Source of the DNA: Rothia mucilaginosa
GTDB lineage: Bacteria; Actinomycetota; Actinomycetes; Actinomycetales; Micrococcaceae
Assembly: GCF_019334805.1 (NCBI RefSeq)
Contig: NZ_CP079822.1
Location: 1 to 64,000, forward strand
Direction: 5' to 3'
DNA length: 64,000 nt
Under the pieces are notes generated by a model, which had not been told where the DNA came from, made no database searches, and was given only the letters and a program-made list of their open reading frames with translations. Position numbers and translations under genes: made by a program. Numbering within the stretch: the first letter of the stretch is position 1; the number at the start of each line of letters is the position of its first letter. Positions 28,935 to 37,658 of the stretch are shown here, one piece after another.

Positions 28935-29107
28935 CTCAAGGAGTTAGACGATTCCTCTGTAACCCTGAGCCTCGCCTATTGGTGTGGCAATAATGCTTGG
29001 GCGGCCGCGGCTTTATGCTTCGGTCTAGAAGACCGTCGGGGGCGTCACCGGCTAACTCCTCATAACTTGTGTGAAAGGCATCCTGCTAAGTGGCGGGATG
29101 CCTTTTG
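28935..29107 (+). ncRNA. Structured RNA of unknown family, copy 2
   Basis: This is a second copy 402 bases downstream, roughly 85 percent identical, with its own -10 (TATACT, 28925-28930) and terminator (GGCATCC/GGATGCC then TTTT, 29077-29106). The closing stem is GGAGTTAG/CTAACTCC, where copy 1 has GGAGTTAA/TTAACTCC: an A-U pair replaced by G-C. In the second stem GAGC/GCTT replaces GAGC/GCTC, and at its tip GCC/GGT replaces ACC/GGT, both still pairing. Changes that keep pairing argue for a selected RNA fold. The terminator loop (TGCTAAGTGGC) is unchanged. Confidence 0.65.
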
Positions 29108-29174
29108 CTATACCCGCACGCTGTGGTTTTATGGCACAGATTTCGGGGAGGCGCCCGCCCGGTGACGAAACCGC

Positions 29175-29202
29175 TTGCGGGTCGCGCGGGAGCCCGTATA
29201 GT
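29175..29202 (+). promoter_or_regulatory. Promoter of the PAC2 gene
   Basis: TTGCGG (29175-29180), a 16-base spacer and TATAGT (29197-29202) form a good -35/-10 pair 120 bases before the gene. Confidence 0.5.
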
Positions 29203-29325
29203 GGGAACTATCGGCGGTACCGCACACCGCCCGCGCCCTAGCAATAGTGCCGCATAGACGGCACCGGGGGAGTGAGCACCGCCGATACACACCACACAAC
29301 CACCGACCACGAGCTAAGGACAACG

Positions 29326-30348
29326 ATGAGCCAGCCGAACTTCCCTCCCGCCCGACTCTTTGACGCTTTCGCCAAGCCCGCCTCCACAGAACAGCCCGCG
29401 AAGAAAGGCCTGCTCGGCAAGCTACGCCTGAGCGAATCCTCCGAGGAGGACAACTACACGACCGTCATGCTGGTCGGTTTCAACTCCGCGAAGGAACCCC
29501 CGGGCAACGGTGAGGACGCCCTCGACGTGATTCACCGCGCGTTCGACCCGTGCGATGAGAGCCCCGGCTTCGACATGGACGACTTCTACGACTATGCCTC
29601 CGTCGCCCCGCAGCTGCTGAACAATGACGACTCCGAATCCACGGTTCTGGTGTGGCCCAAGGTTTTCTACAACATGGTCACCATCCCGGAGCGCCGCCTG
29701 CGCCTGCTCGTGGTGACCGGCCCCGCCCCGAGCCTGTGCCTGCAGCGGTTCATGACCCGCTTCTTCAAGTACGTAAAGAAGCTCCACGTGGACCACGCGA
29801 TCTTCGTTGAGACCTTTGAGGATCAGGTGGCGCACACCCGCCCGTACCCGTACACGCTGACCACTCACGACGAGAAGCTGGCAGCTATCCCCGGTATTCT
29901 GCACGAGGACTACACCGGCCCCACCTCGGTGACGATGGCAATGTCTGCGCTCGCCGCCGAGCACGGCCTGTCCTCCTCGGTCATGTTGCGCATGAGCATC
30001 CCGGGGTATCTGAGCTTTGACCAGCAGAACCCGCGCGCGGTCGTGAGCCTGATCGAGGCGCTGGAGGTCATCCTCGGCATTAAGGTCGAGTCTGAGGAGT
30101 ATGACCGCCTGCGCGCCCACGCTGATGAGTGGGAGGCGGAGCTTGCCGAAGAAATGGCGAAGGACTACGAGAAGGTTGAGCTGGTGCGTGAGATTGAGCA
30201 GAGGATGGATTCGACTCTGCGCACTGTCTCCGGTGAGGTGATTGCCGAGGATATTGAGGGCTACCTGGATTCCCTCAGCGGCTCCTCCGGGACCGAGAAT
30301 CCTGCCGAGGATGGTACGGATTCCGTGGAGGATTCTTCGGAACGTTAG
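29326..30348 (+). CDS. PAC2-family protein (proteasome assembly chaperone 2-like)
   Basis: PAC2-family proteins are related to a eukaryotic proteasome assembly chaperone; in Actinobacteria they are conserved, often without a defined role. This one has 340 residues: TTVMLVGFNSAKEPPGNGED near 45-65, VWPKVFYNMVTIPERRLRLL, a VTGPAPSL turn, and GPTSVTMAMSALAAEHGLSS. A coiled, acidic C-terminal segment (DEWEAELAEEMAKDYEKVEL) follows. The start is ATG 29326, preceded by CTAAGGA; an upstream in-frame start at 29272 lacks a ribosome site. It is 25 kb from the pupylation genes. Confidence 0.8.
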   Translation: MSQPNFPPARLFDAFAKPASTEQPAKKGLLGKLRLSESSEEDNYTTVMLVGFNSAKEPPGNGEDALDVIHRAFDPCDESPGFDMDDFYDYASVAPQLLNNDDSESTVLVWPKVFYNMVTIPERRLRLLVVTGPAPSLCLQRFMTRFFKYVKKLHVDHAIFVETFEDQVAHTRPYPYTLTTHDEKLAAIPGILHEDYTGPTSVTMAMSALAAEHGLSSSVMLRMSIPGYLSFDQQNPRAVVSLIEALEVILGIKVESEEYDRLRAHADEWEAELAEEMAKDYEKVELVREIEQRMDSTLRTVSGEVIAEDIEGYLDSLSGSSGTENPAEDGTDSVEDSSER

Positions 30349-30367
30349 GTCCGTTCGCACATATGGC

Positions 30368-30408
30368 GCGGGTATGGGAAAATGATAGGTAACTATGCCC
30401 ATACCCGC
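30368..30408. repeat. 11-bp inverted repeat between PAC2 gene and lepA
   Basis: GCGGGTATGGG and CCCATACCCGC are perfect inverted arms around 19 bases. No T-run follows, so this is either a weak terminator or a leader structure for lepA. Confidence 0.45.
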
Positions 30409-30435
30409 AGCCAGCATCTCGAAAGGATGATGTGA

Positions 30436-32286
30436 TTGGCACCGATGTCGAAGAACCCGCCCGTTCCGGCGGCGACCGACCCCGCGATTATTCGCAATTT
30501 CTGCATTATCGCCCATATTGACCACGGTAAGTCCACCCTCGCAGACCGTATGCTGCAGGCCACCGGCGTGGTTGCCCCGCGCGATATGAAGGCGCAGTAC
30601 CTGGACCGCATGGACATTGAACGTGAACGCGGTATCACGATTAAGTCCCAGGCTGTGCGCATGCCCTGGGATGTTGACGGCACCTCCTACGCGCTGAACA
30701 TGATTGACACCCCCGGCCACGTGGACTTCACCTACGAGGTTTCCCGCTCCCTGGCCGCGTGTGAGGGTGCGCTTCTGCTCGTGGACGCCGCCCAGGGTAT
30801 TGAGGCTCAGACCCTGGCGAACCTGTACCTGGCGATGGAGAACGACCTGACCATCATCCCGGTGCTGAACAAGATTGACCTTCCCGCGGCTCAGCCCGAT
30901 AAGTACGCTGAGGAGCTGGCGAACCTGATTGGTTGCGAGCCGGACGAGGTTCTGCGCGTATCGGGTAAGACCGGTGAGGGTGTTGAGGCTCTGCTGGACC
31001 GTATTGTGGAGGCGATTCCCGCCCCGCAGGGTGACGCATCCGCCCCGGCGCGTGCCATGATTTTTGACTCGGTGTACGACTCGTACCGCGGTGTGGTCAC
31101 CTATGTGCGTGTTGTGGACGGTAGCCTGCAGCCGCGTCAGAAGATTAAGATGATGTCCACCGGCGCTGAGCATGACCTGCTCGAAATCGGTGTGATTTCG
31201 CCGGAGCCTGTCCCGTCGAAGGGCCTGGGTGTGGGCGAGGTGGGCTACCTCATTACCGGTGTGAAGGACGTCCGTCAGTCCCGTGTGGGTGATACCGTCA
31301 CCTCCGCCGCGAAGCCTGCGCAGGAGTCCCTGGGTGGTTACGAGGACCCCAAGCCGATGGTGTTCTCGGGCCTGTTCCCGATTGATGGTTCGGACTACCC
31401 GGCGTTGCGTGACGCGCTGGATAAGCTGAAGCTTAACGACGCCGCGCTGATTTACGAGCCGGAGACTTCTGCCGCTCTGGGCTTTGGTTTCCGCTGTGGC
31501 TTCCTGGGTCTGCTGCACCTGGAGATTGTGCGTGAGCGCCTGGAACGCGAGTTCAACCTGGATCTGATTTCGACCGCACCGAACGTTATTTACGACGTGG
31601 TAGATGAGGCGGGTAACGCTAAGCGCGTGACCAACCCGAGCGAATTCCCCGAGGGCAAGGTCGCGACGATTCGCGAGCCCATGGTGGCGTGTACGATTAT
31701 TGCCCCGAGCGAGTACATTGGTGCGATTATGGAGCTGTGCCAGGCTCGCCGCGGCCAGATCGGCGGCATGGATTACCTGTCCGAGGATCGTGTGGAGATG
31801 CGTTACCGCCTGCCCCTGGCAGAGATTGTGTTCGACTTCTTCGATCAGTTGAAGTCCCGTACCCGCGGTTACGCGTCGCTGGACTGGAAGTTCGACGGTG
31901 AGGAAGAGGCCGACCTGGTGAAGGTCGACATCCTGCTGCAGGGTGAGAAGGTGGATGCGTTCAGCGCCATTACTCACCGCGATAAGGCGTACTCGTACGG
32001 CCTGATGATGACTTCTAAGCTGCGTGAGCTGATTCCTCGCCAGCAGTTTGAGGTGCCGATTCAGGCGGCTATCGGTTCGCGTATTATTGCCCGCGAGAAT
32101 ATCCGCGCGATGCGTAAGGACGTTCTGTCGAAGTGTTACGGCGGCGATATTTCGCGTAAGCGTAAGCTGCTGGAGAAGCAGAAGGAAGGCAAGAAGCGCA
32201 TGAAGATGGTCGGTCGTGTGGAGGTTCCTCAGGAAGCCTTCATTGCGGCACTGTCTTCGAGCGAGGAGAAGGAAAAGAAGAAGTAG
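30436..32286 (+). CDS. lepA: Translation elongation factor 4 (LepA)
   Basis: LepA/EF4 is a ribosome GTPase that aids initiation and back-translocation. The 616 residues include G1 [15 protein letters not shown] near residue 30, G2 [12 protein letters not shown]3 DTPGHVDF, G4 NKIDL and the LepA C-terminal domain ([20 protein letters not shown]). The start is probably TTG 30436, eight bases after GAAAGGA; the next in-frame ATG at 30445 is 17 bases away and would lose only three residues. hemW follows, a frequent bacterial neighbour. Confidence 0.96.
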   Translation: MAPMSKNPPVPAATDPAIIRNFCIIAHIDHGKSTLADRMLQATGVVAPRDMKAQYLDRMDIERERGITIKSQAVRMPWDVDGTSYALNMIDTPGHVDFTYEVSRSLAACEGALLLVDAAQGIEAQTLANLYLAMENDLTIIPVLNKIDLPAAQPDKYAEELANLIGCEPDEVLRVSGKTGEGVEALLDRIVEAIPAPQGDASAPARAMIFDSVYDSYRGVVTYVRVVDGSLQPRQKIKMMSTGAEHDLLEIGVISPEPVPSKGLGVGEVGYLITGVKDVRQSRVGDTVTSAAKPAQESLGGYEDPKPMVFSGLFPIDGSDYPALRDALDKLKLNDAALIYEPETSAALGFGFRCGFLGLLHLEIVRERLEREFNLDLISTAPNVIYDVVDEAGNAKRVTNPSEFPEGKVATIREPMVACTIIAPSEYIGAIMELCQARRGQIGGMDYLSEDRVEMRYRLPLAEIVFDFFDQLKSRTRGYASLDWKFDGEEEADLVKVDILLQGEKVDAFSAITHRDKAYSYGLMMTSKLRELIPRQQFEVPIQAAIGSRIIARENIRAMRKDVLSKCYGGDISRKRKLLEKQKEGKKRMKMVGRVEVPQEAFIAALSSSEEKEKKK

Positions 32287-32336
32287 CCTCTTTCGCTGCT
32301 GTAGCTTTTCCGGCTGTGTGCTGACCTGTTTGAGTG

Positions 32337-32374
32337 GAGAACCCGGCTGGTGCCTCGTGTACCGCCGGGTTCTC
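32337..32374 (+). terminator. Hairpin after lepA
   Basis: GAGAACCCGGC and GCCGGGTTCTC are perfect inverted arms 51 bases after the lepA stop. The 3' side lacks a T-run. Confidence 0.5.
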
Positions 32375-32442
32375 TGCGCCCCGCCTGTTGCACGCCGCCC
32401 ATTTAATTCCCCCAACCTCTACACCTAGTTCCAGGAGGCAGA

Positions 32443-33729
32443 ATGCCCGCCCAGCCCACCGGCGCCCCCGCACCCCGCGACGGGCGCATCCCCGCCACCA
32501 GCGCGGCAGGATGCGAAACCCGCGACTTCAGCCTCTACGTACACATCCCCTTCTGCTCCGTACGCTGCGGCTACTGCGACTTCAATACCTATGCCACCGA
32601 AGACTTCGGCGACGGCATCGGCCTCGGCACCTACGCCAACGACGCCATCGCAGAAATCCTCTTCGCCGCCCGCACCCTCGAAGCATCCGGCGTCGCAAAA
32701 CGCCCCATGCACACCGTCTTCTTCGGAGGCGGCACCCCCACCAAACTGCCCGCCCGCGACCTCGTACGCATCCTGCAGGCAGCCATCGACGTATTCGGCC
32801 TCGTCGAAGGCGCAGAAGTCACCACCGAAGCGAACCCCGACTCCGTCACCCGCGAGGACCTGCAAACCCTCAAGGACGGCGGCTTCACCCGCGTATCCTT
32901 CGGCATGCAGTCCGTCGTCCCCGAGGTGCTACAGGTGCTCGACCGAACCCACACGCCGTCGAACGTACCGAAGGTCGTCGCCTGGGCTAAGGAGGTCGGC
33001 CTGCAGGTGTCTGTGGACCTGATTTACGGTTCGCCGGGGGAGAGCCTGCAACAGTGGGAGCAAAGCGTTCGCGCCGCGATCTCTTACGAACCGGACCATA
33101 TTTCCGCGTACTCGCTCATCGTGGAAGACGGCACGAAGCTTGCCGCGCAGATTCGCCGCGGCGAATACACCATGCCCGACGAAGACCTCATGGCAGACAT
33201 GTACCTGCTCGCCGAAGAGCTACTCACCGAAGCCGGCTACAACTGGTACGAGGTCTCCAACTACTCGCGCAGCGAGGACACCCGCAGCGACCACAACCTC
33301 GCCTACTGGCGCAACCAGGACTGGTGGGGCATCGGCCCCGGCGCGCACTCGCACGTGAACGGTACCCGCTGGTGGAACGTGAAGCACCCGGTGCCGTACG
33401 CGCAGCAGGTGCGTGCGGGGGAGTCCCCGGCGGCGGCACGTGAGGTGCTGGACACCGCCACTCGTGCTTTTGAGACGATTATGCTCATGATCCGTGTGCG
33501 TGAGGGCCTGGCGATGCGCGAGCTGCTCGCCGTGCACGATGAGGCGCAGCTGGGCGCCTCCCTGCGCTGGCTGGTTTCTCAAGCTCTGATTGAGCCTGAT
33601 GCTTTAACTTCTCAGGCTGAACCTGACCCTGAAGCTCACGTGCGCCTGACATTGAAGGGCCGCCTGCTGGGGGACGCGGTTACCCGTGAGCTGCTCCCGG
33701 AAGTCTCGGAAGAGCACGAGGAGCACTAA
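32443..33729 (+). CDS. hemW: Radical SAM heme chaperone HemW
   Basis: HemW is related to oxygen-independent coproporphyrinogen oxidase but acts in heme delivery. The 428 residues have the radical SAM cluster motif CSVRCGYCDFN near 43-53, VFFGGGTPTKLPARDLVRIL, SVDLIYGSPGESLQQWEQSV, and WWGIGPGAHSHVNG. The CxxxCxxC spacing with Phe after the last cysteine pair fits HemW rather than HemN. The start is ATG 32443, behind CCAGGAGG. Confidence 0.93.
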   Translation: MPAQPTGAPAPRDGRIPATSAAGCETRDFSLYVHIPFCSVRCGYCDFNTYATEDFGDGIGLGTYANDAIAEILFAARTLEASGVAKRPMHTVFFGGGTPTKLPARDLVRILQAAIDVFGLVEGAEVTTEANPDSVTREDLQTLKDGGFTRVSFGMQSVVPEVLQVLDRTHTPSNVPKVVAWAKEVGLQVSVDLIYGSPGESLQQWEQSVRAAISYEPDHISAYSLIVEDGTKLAAQIRRGEYTMPDEDLMADMYLLAEELLTEAGYNWYEVSNYSRSEDTRSDHNLAYWRNQDWWGIGPGAHSHVNGTRWWNVKHPVPYAQQVRAGESPAAAREVLDTATRAFETIMLMIRVREGLAMRELLAVHDEAQLGASLRWLVSQALIEPDALTSQAEPDPEAHVRLTLKGRLLGDAVTRELLPEVSEEHEEH

Positions 33730-33837
33730 GAAATACCTGCGTGATAAGGGGCTTTTCAGCTGGAGCTGCGCCTTGGCTTAAACCTGTTGTAGCTCCGCTT
33801 GATCCCTATCCCTGCTGCCGCCTGCGCGCGGCGTACA

Positions 33838-33881
33838 CCCCGGAATCGCCGTAATATTTCGGTGATTTCGGGGCGTTTTTT
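33838..33881 (+). terminator. Rho-independent terminator after hemW
   Basis: CCCCGGAATCGCCG and CGGTGATTTCGGGG pair around TAATATTT, then GCGTTTTTTG. Confidence 0.8.
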
Positions 33882-34432
33882 GTGGGTTCAGAAAAATTTT
33901 TAAAAATTTTTTCGGGGCTTTTTGGAGGAATGTCAGGGGAGTACTAAACCTTACACGGGCGTGCTAATTGTTCGCATTTGTGCTGGACTAGCTGAAAGAA
34001 TTTTCCACTCTTTCATACCATTTTTAGGGTGCGTATTTTTCGAATACTTTCCTGAGAAAAATTTTCCCAAAACCTCTAATTTCAAGTTGTGGTTGAAGGT
34101 TACGCTGTGCCATAATAGGTCATGGCAGGACGGTATATGTCTAACAGCGTGTTCTCGTCTTTGCTGAAGTTGAGTGAATACGGTTGTGGGCTCCTGGTAA
34201 CAGGGGCCCACGATCGTTTAACAACGATTATGTACAGCACCATTCGGTAGAGTTTGCGGCACTTCACGCGCACTGGGCAAAGAAGCCCCGGCAGAAGAAC
34301 CCGCAAGCCCTACACGCGCAGAACCAGCGGACACAGAACACCCGACAGCCGCAGAATCAACAACGGCAGGCACGGGCCCGCCTTAGTGGCGCCTCCGCCA
34401 GTAGCCTGTAGAGTAGCAGTACTTAAACGTAG
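33882..34432. other. AT-rich gene-free stretch
   Basis: From 33890 to about 34170 the sequence is much richer in A and T than its surroundings (AAAAATTTTTAAAAATTTTT). No frame looks like a protein. A GTGGGCTCCTG/CAGGGGCCCAC hairpin lies at 34186-34211. 34260-34400 reads as low-complexity polar sequence in two frames with no start, possibly the remnant of a gene tail. Confidence 0.4.
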
Positions 34433-34461
34433 AACGCCCCGCACACAACGTGCGGGGCGTT
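34433..34461 (-). terminator. Hairpin downstream of the minus-strand DUF4870 gene
   Basis: AACGCCCCGCA and TGCGGGGCGTT are perfect arms around CACAACG. Read on the minus strand it is followed by CTACGTTT, a weak T-rich tail. Confidence 0.5.
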
Positions 34462-34519
34462 CAGCGTAAAAGCTATCAGCGCGGTCCTAGAATCACGTGG
34501 TTATGGGGCAGCGCGGTTT

Positions 34520-34939
34520 TTAGGACTCGGTAGATTCTGCGTTCTCGGTGGAGTAGAAGCGGTCCAGCAGGCGCGGGTTAAAGCGGTAGCTGTACGGCTC
34601 ACCGCGGTTCACCTCAATGCCGGCACGCAGCGACGCAATAGCCATGAACAGCCACACGAGCGCGCCCAGAACCATAGCAATGTTACCCATGCCGGGCAGG
34701 AACGATACAACCCACAGCACCACCAGGGCAATGGAGGGCAGGAGGGTGAAGTTCATCGCCTCGCGAGCTTCCTGCTCAGCGAAGGGTGCGTTATTGCGGC
34801 TGACGTAGAAAACCGCTGCGGAAGGAATGATGCCGAGAATGCCGCCGAAATGAGCGAGAGTCGCACGGTTGCGGTCCTGAATCACGCTAATCTTACGGGT
34901 TTTCTGAGGCCCGGTTGCCGGGCGAACATCGTTAGTCAC
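34520..34939 (-). CDS. DUF4870-like small membrane protein
   Basis: A 139-residue protein with a soluble N-terminus and two to three membrane segments: ATLAHFGGILGIIPSAAVFY near 27-46, LLPSIALVVLWVVSFLPGMG, and IAMVLGALVWLFMAIASLRA. The motif NAPFAEQEAREAMNF is the DUF4870 signature. The function of the family is unknown. The start is GTG 34939, with CCAGGA upstream; a longer frame to 35065 would add residues with no match to the family. It stands alone between hemW and the DUF3097 gene. Confidence 0.8.
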   Translation of the reverse strand: MTNDVRPATGPQKTRKISVIQDRNRATLAHFGGILGIIPSAAVFYVSRNNAPFAEQEAREAMNFTLLPSIALVVLWVVSFLPGMGNIAMVLGALVWLFMAIASLRAGIEVNRGEPYSYRFNPRLLDRFYSTENAESTES

Positions 34940-35214
34940 GAAAATCCTGGTTCGATAGAAGTTTCTTGTGGTGATCACCGAAGCCGGTGGATCTGCCCTC
35001 CGAGGAGGTGAGTCGTTTGAGCGGTGGTGACCTAAGAGTGTAGTGATGGTGCAACATAAACCCACAGGGGCAATACCACACGCTCAACCATTGTACCGCT
35101 TGAGCGGGCAAAACCCACAGGATAATGCCCTGGAGGGAAAGGTTCTGAGCAAGCTCACACCTACGCCCGCAGACGGGGGCGGAATAACGGGTTGCGGGTG
35201 CGGTTAGGGTGGGG

Positions 35215-36084
35215 TTAGGCGCCCGGCTCGGTCAGAAAATCAATGAGCGATTCGACCGGACCGAGCAGCGTGGGGTCCAGGTCAGCGTAGGAGTCAACGC
35301 GGGAGAGGATGTGCTTCCACGCCTGCGCCACATCCGCCTGCGTTTCATGCGGCTGACCCAGACGACGCAGCGTGCCCTTCTTGAAGTCCTCACCGCGCGG
35401 CACCTGCGGCCATGCCTTCAAACCCAGCACCGAGGGCTTGACTGCCTGCCAAATATCGATGAACGGGTGACCCACAATCTTTACGTGCCCGGCGGCACCC
35501 GGCACAGCCATCGCCTCCGCGACAATGCGCTGCTCCTTCGTGCCCTCAATCAGGTGGTCGACCAGAATACCCAGGCGGCGGCCCGGGCCCGGCGCGAACT
35601 CACGAACAGCGCCGGCAAGATCATCCACGCCGTGCAGCGGCTCCACAACAATGCCCTCAACGCGCAGATCGTGGCCCCAGACCTTCTCCACCAGCTCGGC
35701 GTCGTGCAGACCCTCAACCCAGATGCGGGAGGCGCGCGCCACCCTAGCCGGGGCGTTCTTCACCGCAATAGAACCGGAACGAGAAATCGTGCGCTTCGGC
35801 TCCTTCGCAGCCACCGGGGCGACAATCTCAACGGGCTCACCCTCGATCAGGTAGCCAGGGCCCAGCGGGAAGTTCTTCACGCGACCCTTCGCATCCTCGA
35901 GTCCGAAGAAGAGGGCACCGCCGATGCGTTCAGCCTTCACGACCTCACCCACCCAGCCGTTAATATCCTCAATGAGCAGGCCGCGGCGCAGCGGCACCTT
36001 ACGCGGGGGCGGCGCCTGGCGGCTCATGCGGGCGGCGTTTAGATCCTGGGCACCCCAGCCGTAGGGGGAGTGGTGGGTACTCAA
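35215..36084 (-). CDS. DUF3097 family protein
   Basis: DUF3097 is restricted to Actinobacteria and usually lies near hemW and dnaJ, as here. The function is unknown. The 289 residues include VPLRRGLLIEDINGWVGEVV near 30-50, a SRIWVEGLHDAELVEKVWG block resembling a Toprim-type metal site, GILVDHLIEGTKEQRIVAEA, and KIVGHPFIDIWQAVKP. The start is ATG 36084, read toward lower coordinates, preceded by GGAGA. It diverges from dnaJ across a 250-base gap. Confidence 0.88.
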   Translation of the reverse strand: MSTHHSPYGWGAQDLNAARMSRQAPPPRKVPLRRGLLIEDINGWVGEVVKAERIGGALFFGLEDAKGRVKNFPLGPGYLIEGEPVEIVAPVAAKEPKRTISRSGSIAVKNAPARVARASRIWVEGLHDAELVEKVWGHDLRVEGIVVEPLHGVDDLAGAVREFAPGPGRRLGILVDHLIEGTKEQRIVAEAMAVPGAAGHVKIVGHPFIDIWQAVKPSVLGLKAWPQVPRGEDFKKGTLRRLGQPHETQADVAQAWKHILSRVDSYADLDPTLLGPVESLIDFLTEPGA

Positions 36085-36287
36085 CGTATTCTCCTTTGGG
36101 GCGGTAGGGGCAGCAGAGCCGGTAGGGCGGTGGCAGCGCCGGAACAGTTTAGAGAGAACCGGCAGGGGAACTAAAACAGGGGTCGGGCACCCCGCAGATT
36201 AAGCGGATAGCGGGAGCGACCCCCTTTCAGCCTAGCCATTGTATCGGGTCGGGGGTAGTATCCCCTAGAATTGATACGACCATTGTT

Positions 36288-36312
36288 GGCGGTGCACTCA
36301 TCGAGCACCGCC
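36288..36312. promoter_or_regulatory. Inverted repeat in the dnaJ leader
   Basis: GGCGGTGC and GCACCGCC are perfect arms with a 9-base spacer, 24 bases before the dnaJ start. TAGAAT at 36266-36271 may be the -10. The arrangement recalls the CIRCE operator (9-base spacer), but the arm sequence is different. Confidence 0.4.
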
Positions 36313-36336
36313 ATCGTCTCGAGAGGAAGGAAACGC

Positions 36337-37473
36337 ATGAGCCACTACGATACTCTCGGCGTATCGAACGACGCCAGCCCCGAAGAGATCAAGAAGGCGT
36401 ACCGAAAGAAGGCACGCCAGCTGCACCCCGACGTGAACCCCTCCGAGGACGCAGCCGAAGAGTTCAAGCGCGTCACCCTCGCCTACGAGGTGCTCTCCGA
36501 CCCTGAAAAGCGTCGCAACTATGACACCACCGGCGACGAACAGGGCCGCGCAGGCTACCCCGGAGGCGGCGGCTACCCGGGCGGCGGATTCAGCGGCTTC
36601 GGCGGTTTCGAGGACCTGCTGAACATGTTTACCGGCGGCGCGGCAGGTGCCCGCGGCCCCGCATCCCGTATGCGTCAGGGCCAGGACGACCTGATTACCG
36701 TCTCCATCAGCCTGCAGGACGCCGTGTTCGGTGTTGAGAAGACCATTGAGCGTCGCTCCGCCGTGACCTGTAAGTCCTGTAACGGTGAAGGCACCGCAGA
36801 GGGCACCCAGCCCGAAACCTGCACTACCTGCTCCGGTCACGGTTTCATGCAGCGCCGTGTGCAGTCCATCCTCGGTACCGTCATGCAGCAGGTTGAATGC
36901 CCCGACTGCCACGGCTACGGCACCGTCATCAAGACTCCCTGCCCTGAATGCCACGGTCAGGGCCGCGTCCGTGAAGATGTGCCGCTGACCTTCAACGTTC
37001 CCGCCGGCGTGCACGACCAGGCGCGTATCCGCCTGCGCGGCAAGGGCGAGGCCGGTCTGTACGGTGGCCCCAATGGCGACCTGTACATTGACCTGAACGT
37101 CAAGCGCGACAAGTACTTTAGCCGCGAGGGCGACAACCTGGTCACCACCGTGAACATCCCCATGGTTGCGGCGGCGCTGGGTACCACCATCCCGTTGAAG
37201 ACTTTCGACGGCGACCAGGAAGTTGTTATCCCCGCAGGCACTCAGAGCGGTGACGTGATCACCCTCAACGGCCTGGGCGCAACCGTGCTCGGCACCGAGC
37301 GTCGCGGCGACCTGCTGGTGCGTATCCAGGTGGTCACCCCCACCGACATGACCGAAGAACAGCGTGAACTGCTGCGCCAGTTTGCCGCCCTGCGCGGTGA
37401 ATCCCTCACTGAGGGTTCGCAGGTCAAGCACCGCGGCGGTCTCTTCTCCCGCCTGAAGGACCAGTTCAAGTAG
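36337..37473 (+). CDS. dnaJ: Chaperone DnaJ
   Basis: DnaJ delivers unfolded proteins to DnaK and stimulates its ATPase. The 378 residues contain the J domain with HPD ([11 protein letters not shown]), a Gly/Phe region ([19 protein letters not shown]), four zinc repeats of CxxCxGxG type ([32 protein letters not shown]) and two C-terminal client domains. This matches the second actinobacterial DnaJ, normally paired with hrcA, but no hrcA precedes it. ATG 36337 is chosen because GAGAGGAAGG lies just upstream. Confidence 0.95.
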   Translation: MSHYDTLGVSNDASPEEIKKAYRKKARQLHPDVNPSEDAAEEFKRVTLAYEVLSDPEKRRNYDTTGDEQGRAGYPGGGGYPGGGFSGFGGFEDLLNMFTGGAAGARGPASRMRQGQDDLITVSISLQDAVFGVEKTIERRSAVTCKSCNGEGTAEGTQPETCTTCSGHGFMQRRVQSILGTVMQQVECPDCHGYGTVIKTPCPECHGQGRVREDVPLTFNVPAGVHDQARIRLRGKGEAGLYGGPNGDLYIDLNVKRDKYFSREGDNLVTTVNIPMVAAALGTTIPLKTFDGDQEVVIPAGTQSGDVITLNGLGATVLGTERRGDLLVRIQVVTPTDMTEEQRELLRQFAALRGESLTEGSQVKHRGGLFSRLKDQFK

Positions 37474-37496
37474 GATCCCTACACCAATCTGAGGAT

Positions 37497-37534
37497 GCGG
37501 CGGGTGCGGTACTCAACCCGCACCCGCCGCTTTC
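37497..37534 (+). terminator. Terminator after dnaJ
   Basis: GCGGCGGGTGCGG and CCCGCACCCGCCGC pair around TACTCAA, followed by TTTCCTGTT. Confidence 0.65.
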
Positions 37535-37658
37535 CTGTTAGCGCTGCTGTTAGTACTGCTGACAGGAAGCGCTGTACGTGCCCGCGCTAAGCCACACACC
37601 TATTTCACACGCCACCCGCACACTACCCACGCTTTCAAACCGCACCTCAAGGAGAACC

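Noticed and set aside
28533..29107. Riboswitch controlling the PAC2 gene
   Set aside because: Each copy ends in its own terminator, a separate promoter (29175-29202) lies after them, and there are two full units.
29422..32415. A 997-residue open frame on the minus strand
   Set aside because: Antisense to the PAC2 gene and lepA; same codon-bias artefact.
33922..34167. An 81-residue frame in the AT-rich gap
   Set aside because: It needs a TTG start, has no convincing ribosome site, and its composition resembles translated non-coding AT-rich DNA.
34184..34411. Polar low-complexity frame after the AT-rich gap
   Set aside because: Two frames look equally protein-like and neither has a start codon with a ribosome site; I list it only as a possible remnant.
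36288..36312. A CIRCE heat-shock operator
   Set aside because: Only the 9-base spacer fits; the arms are not TTAGCACTC/GAGTGCTAA.
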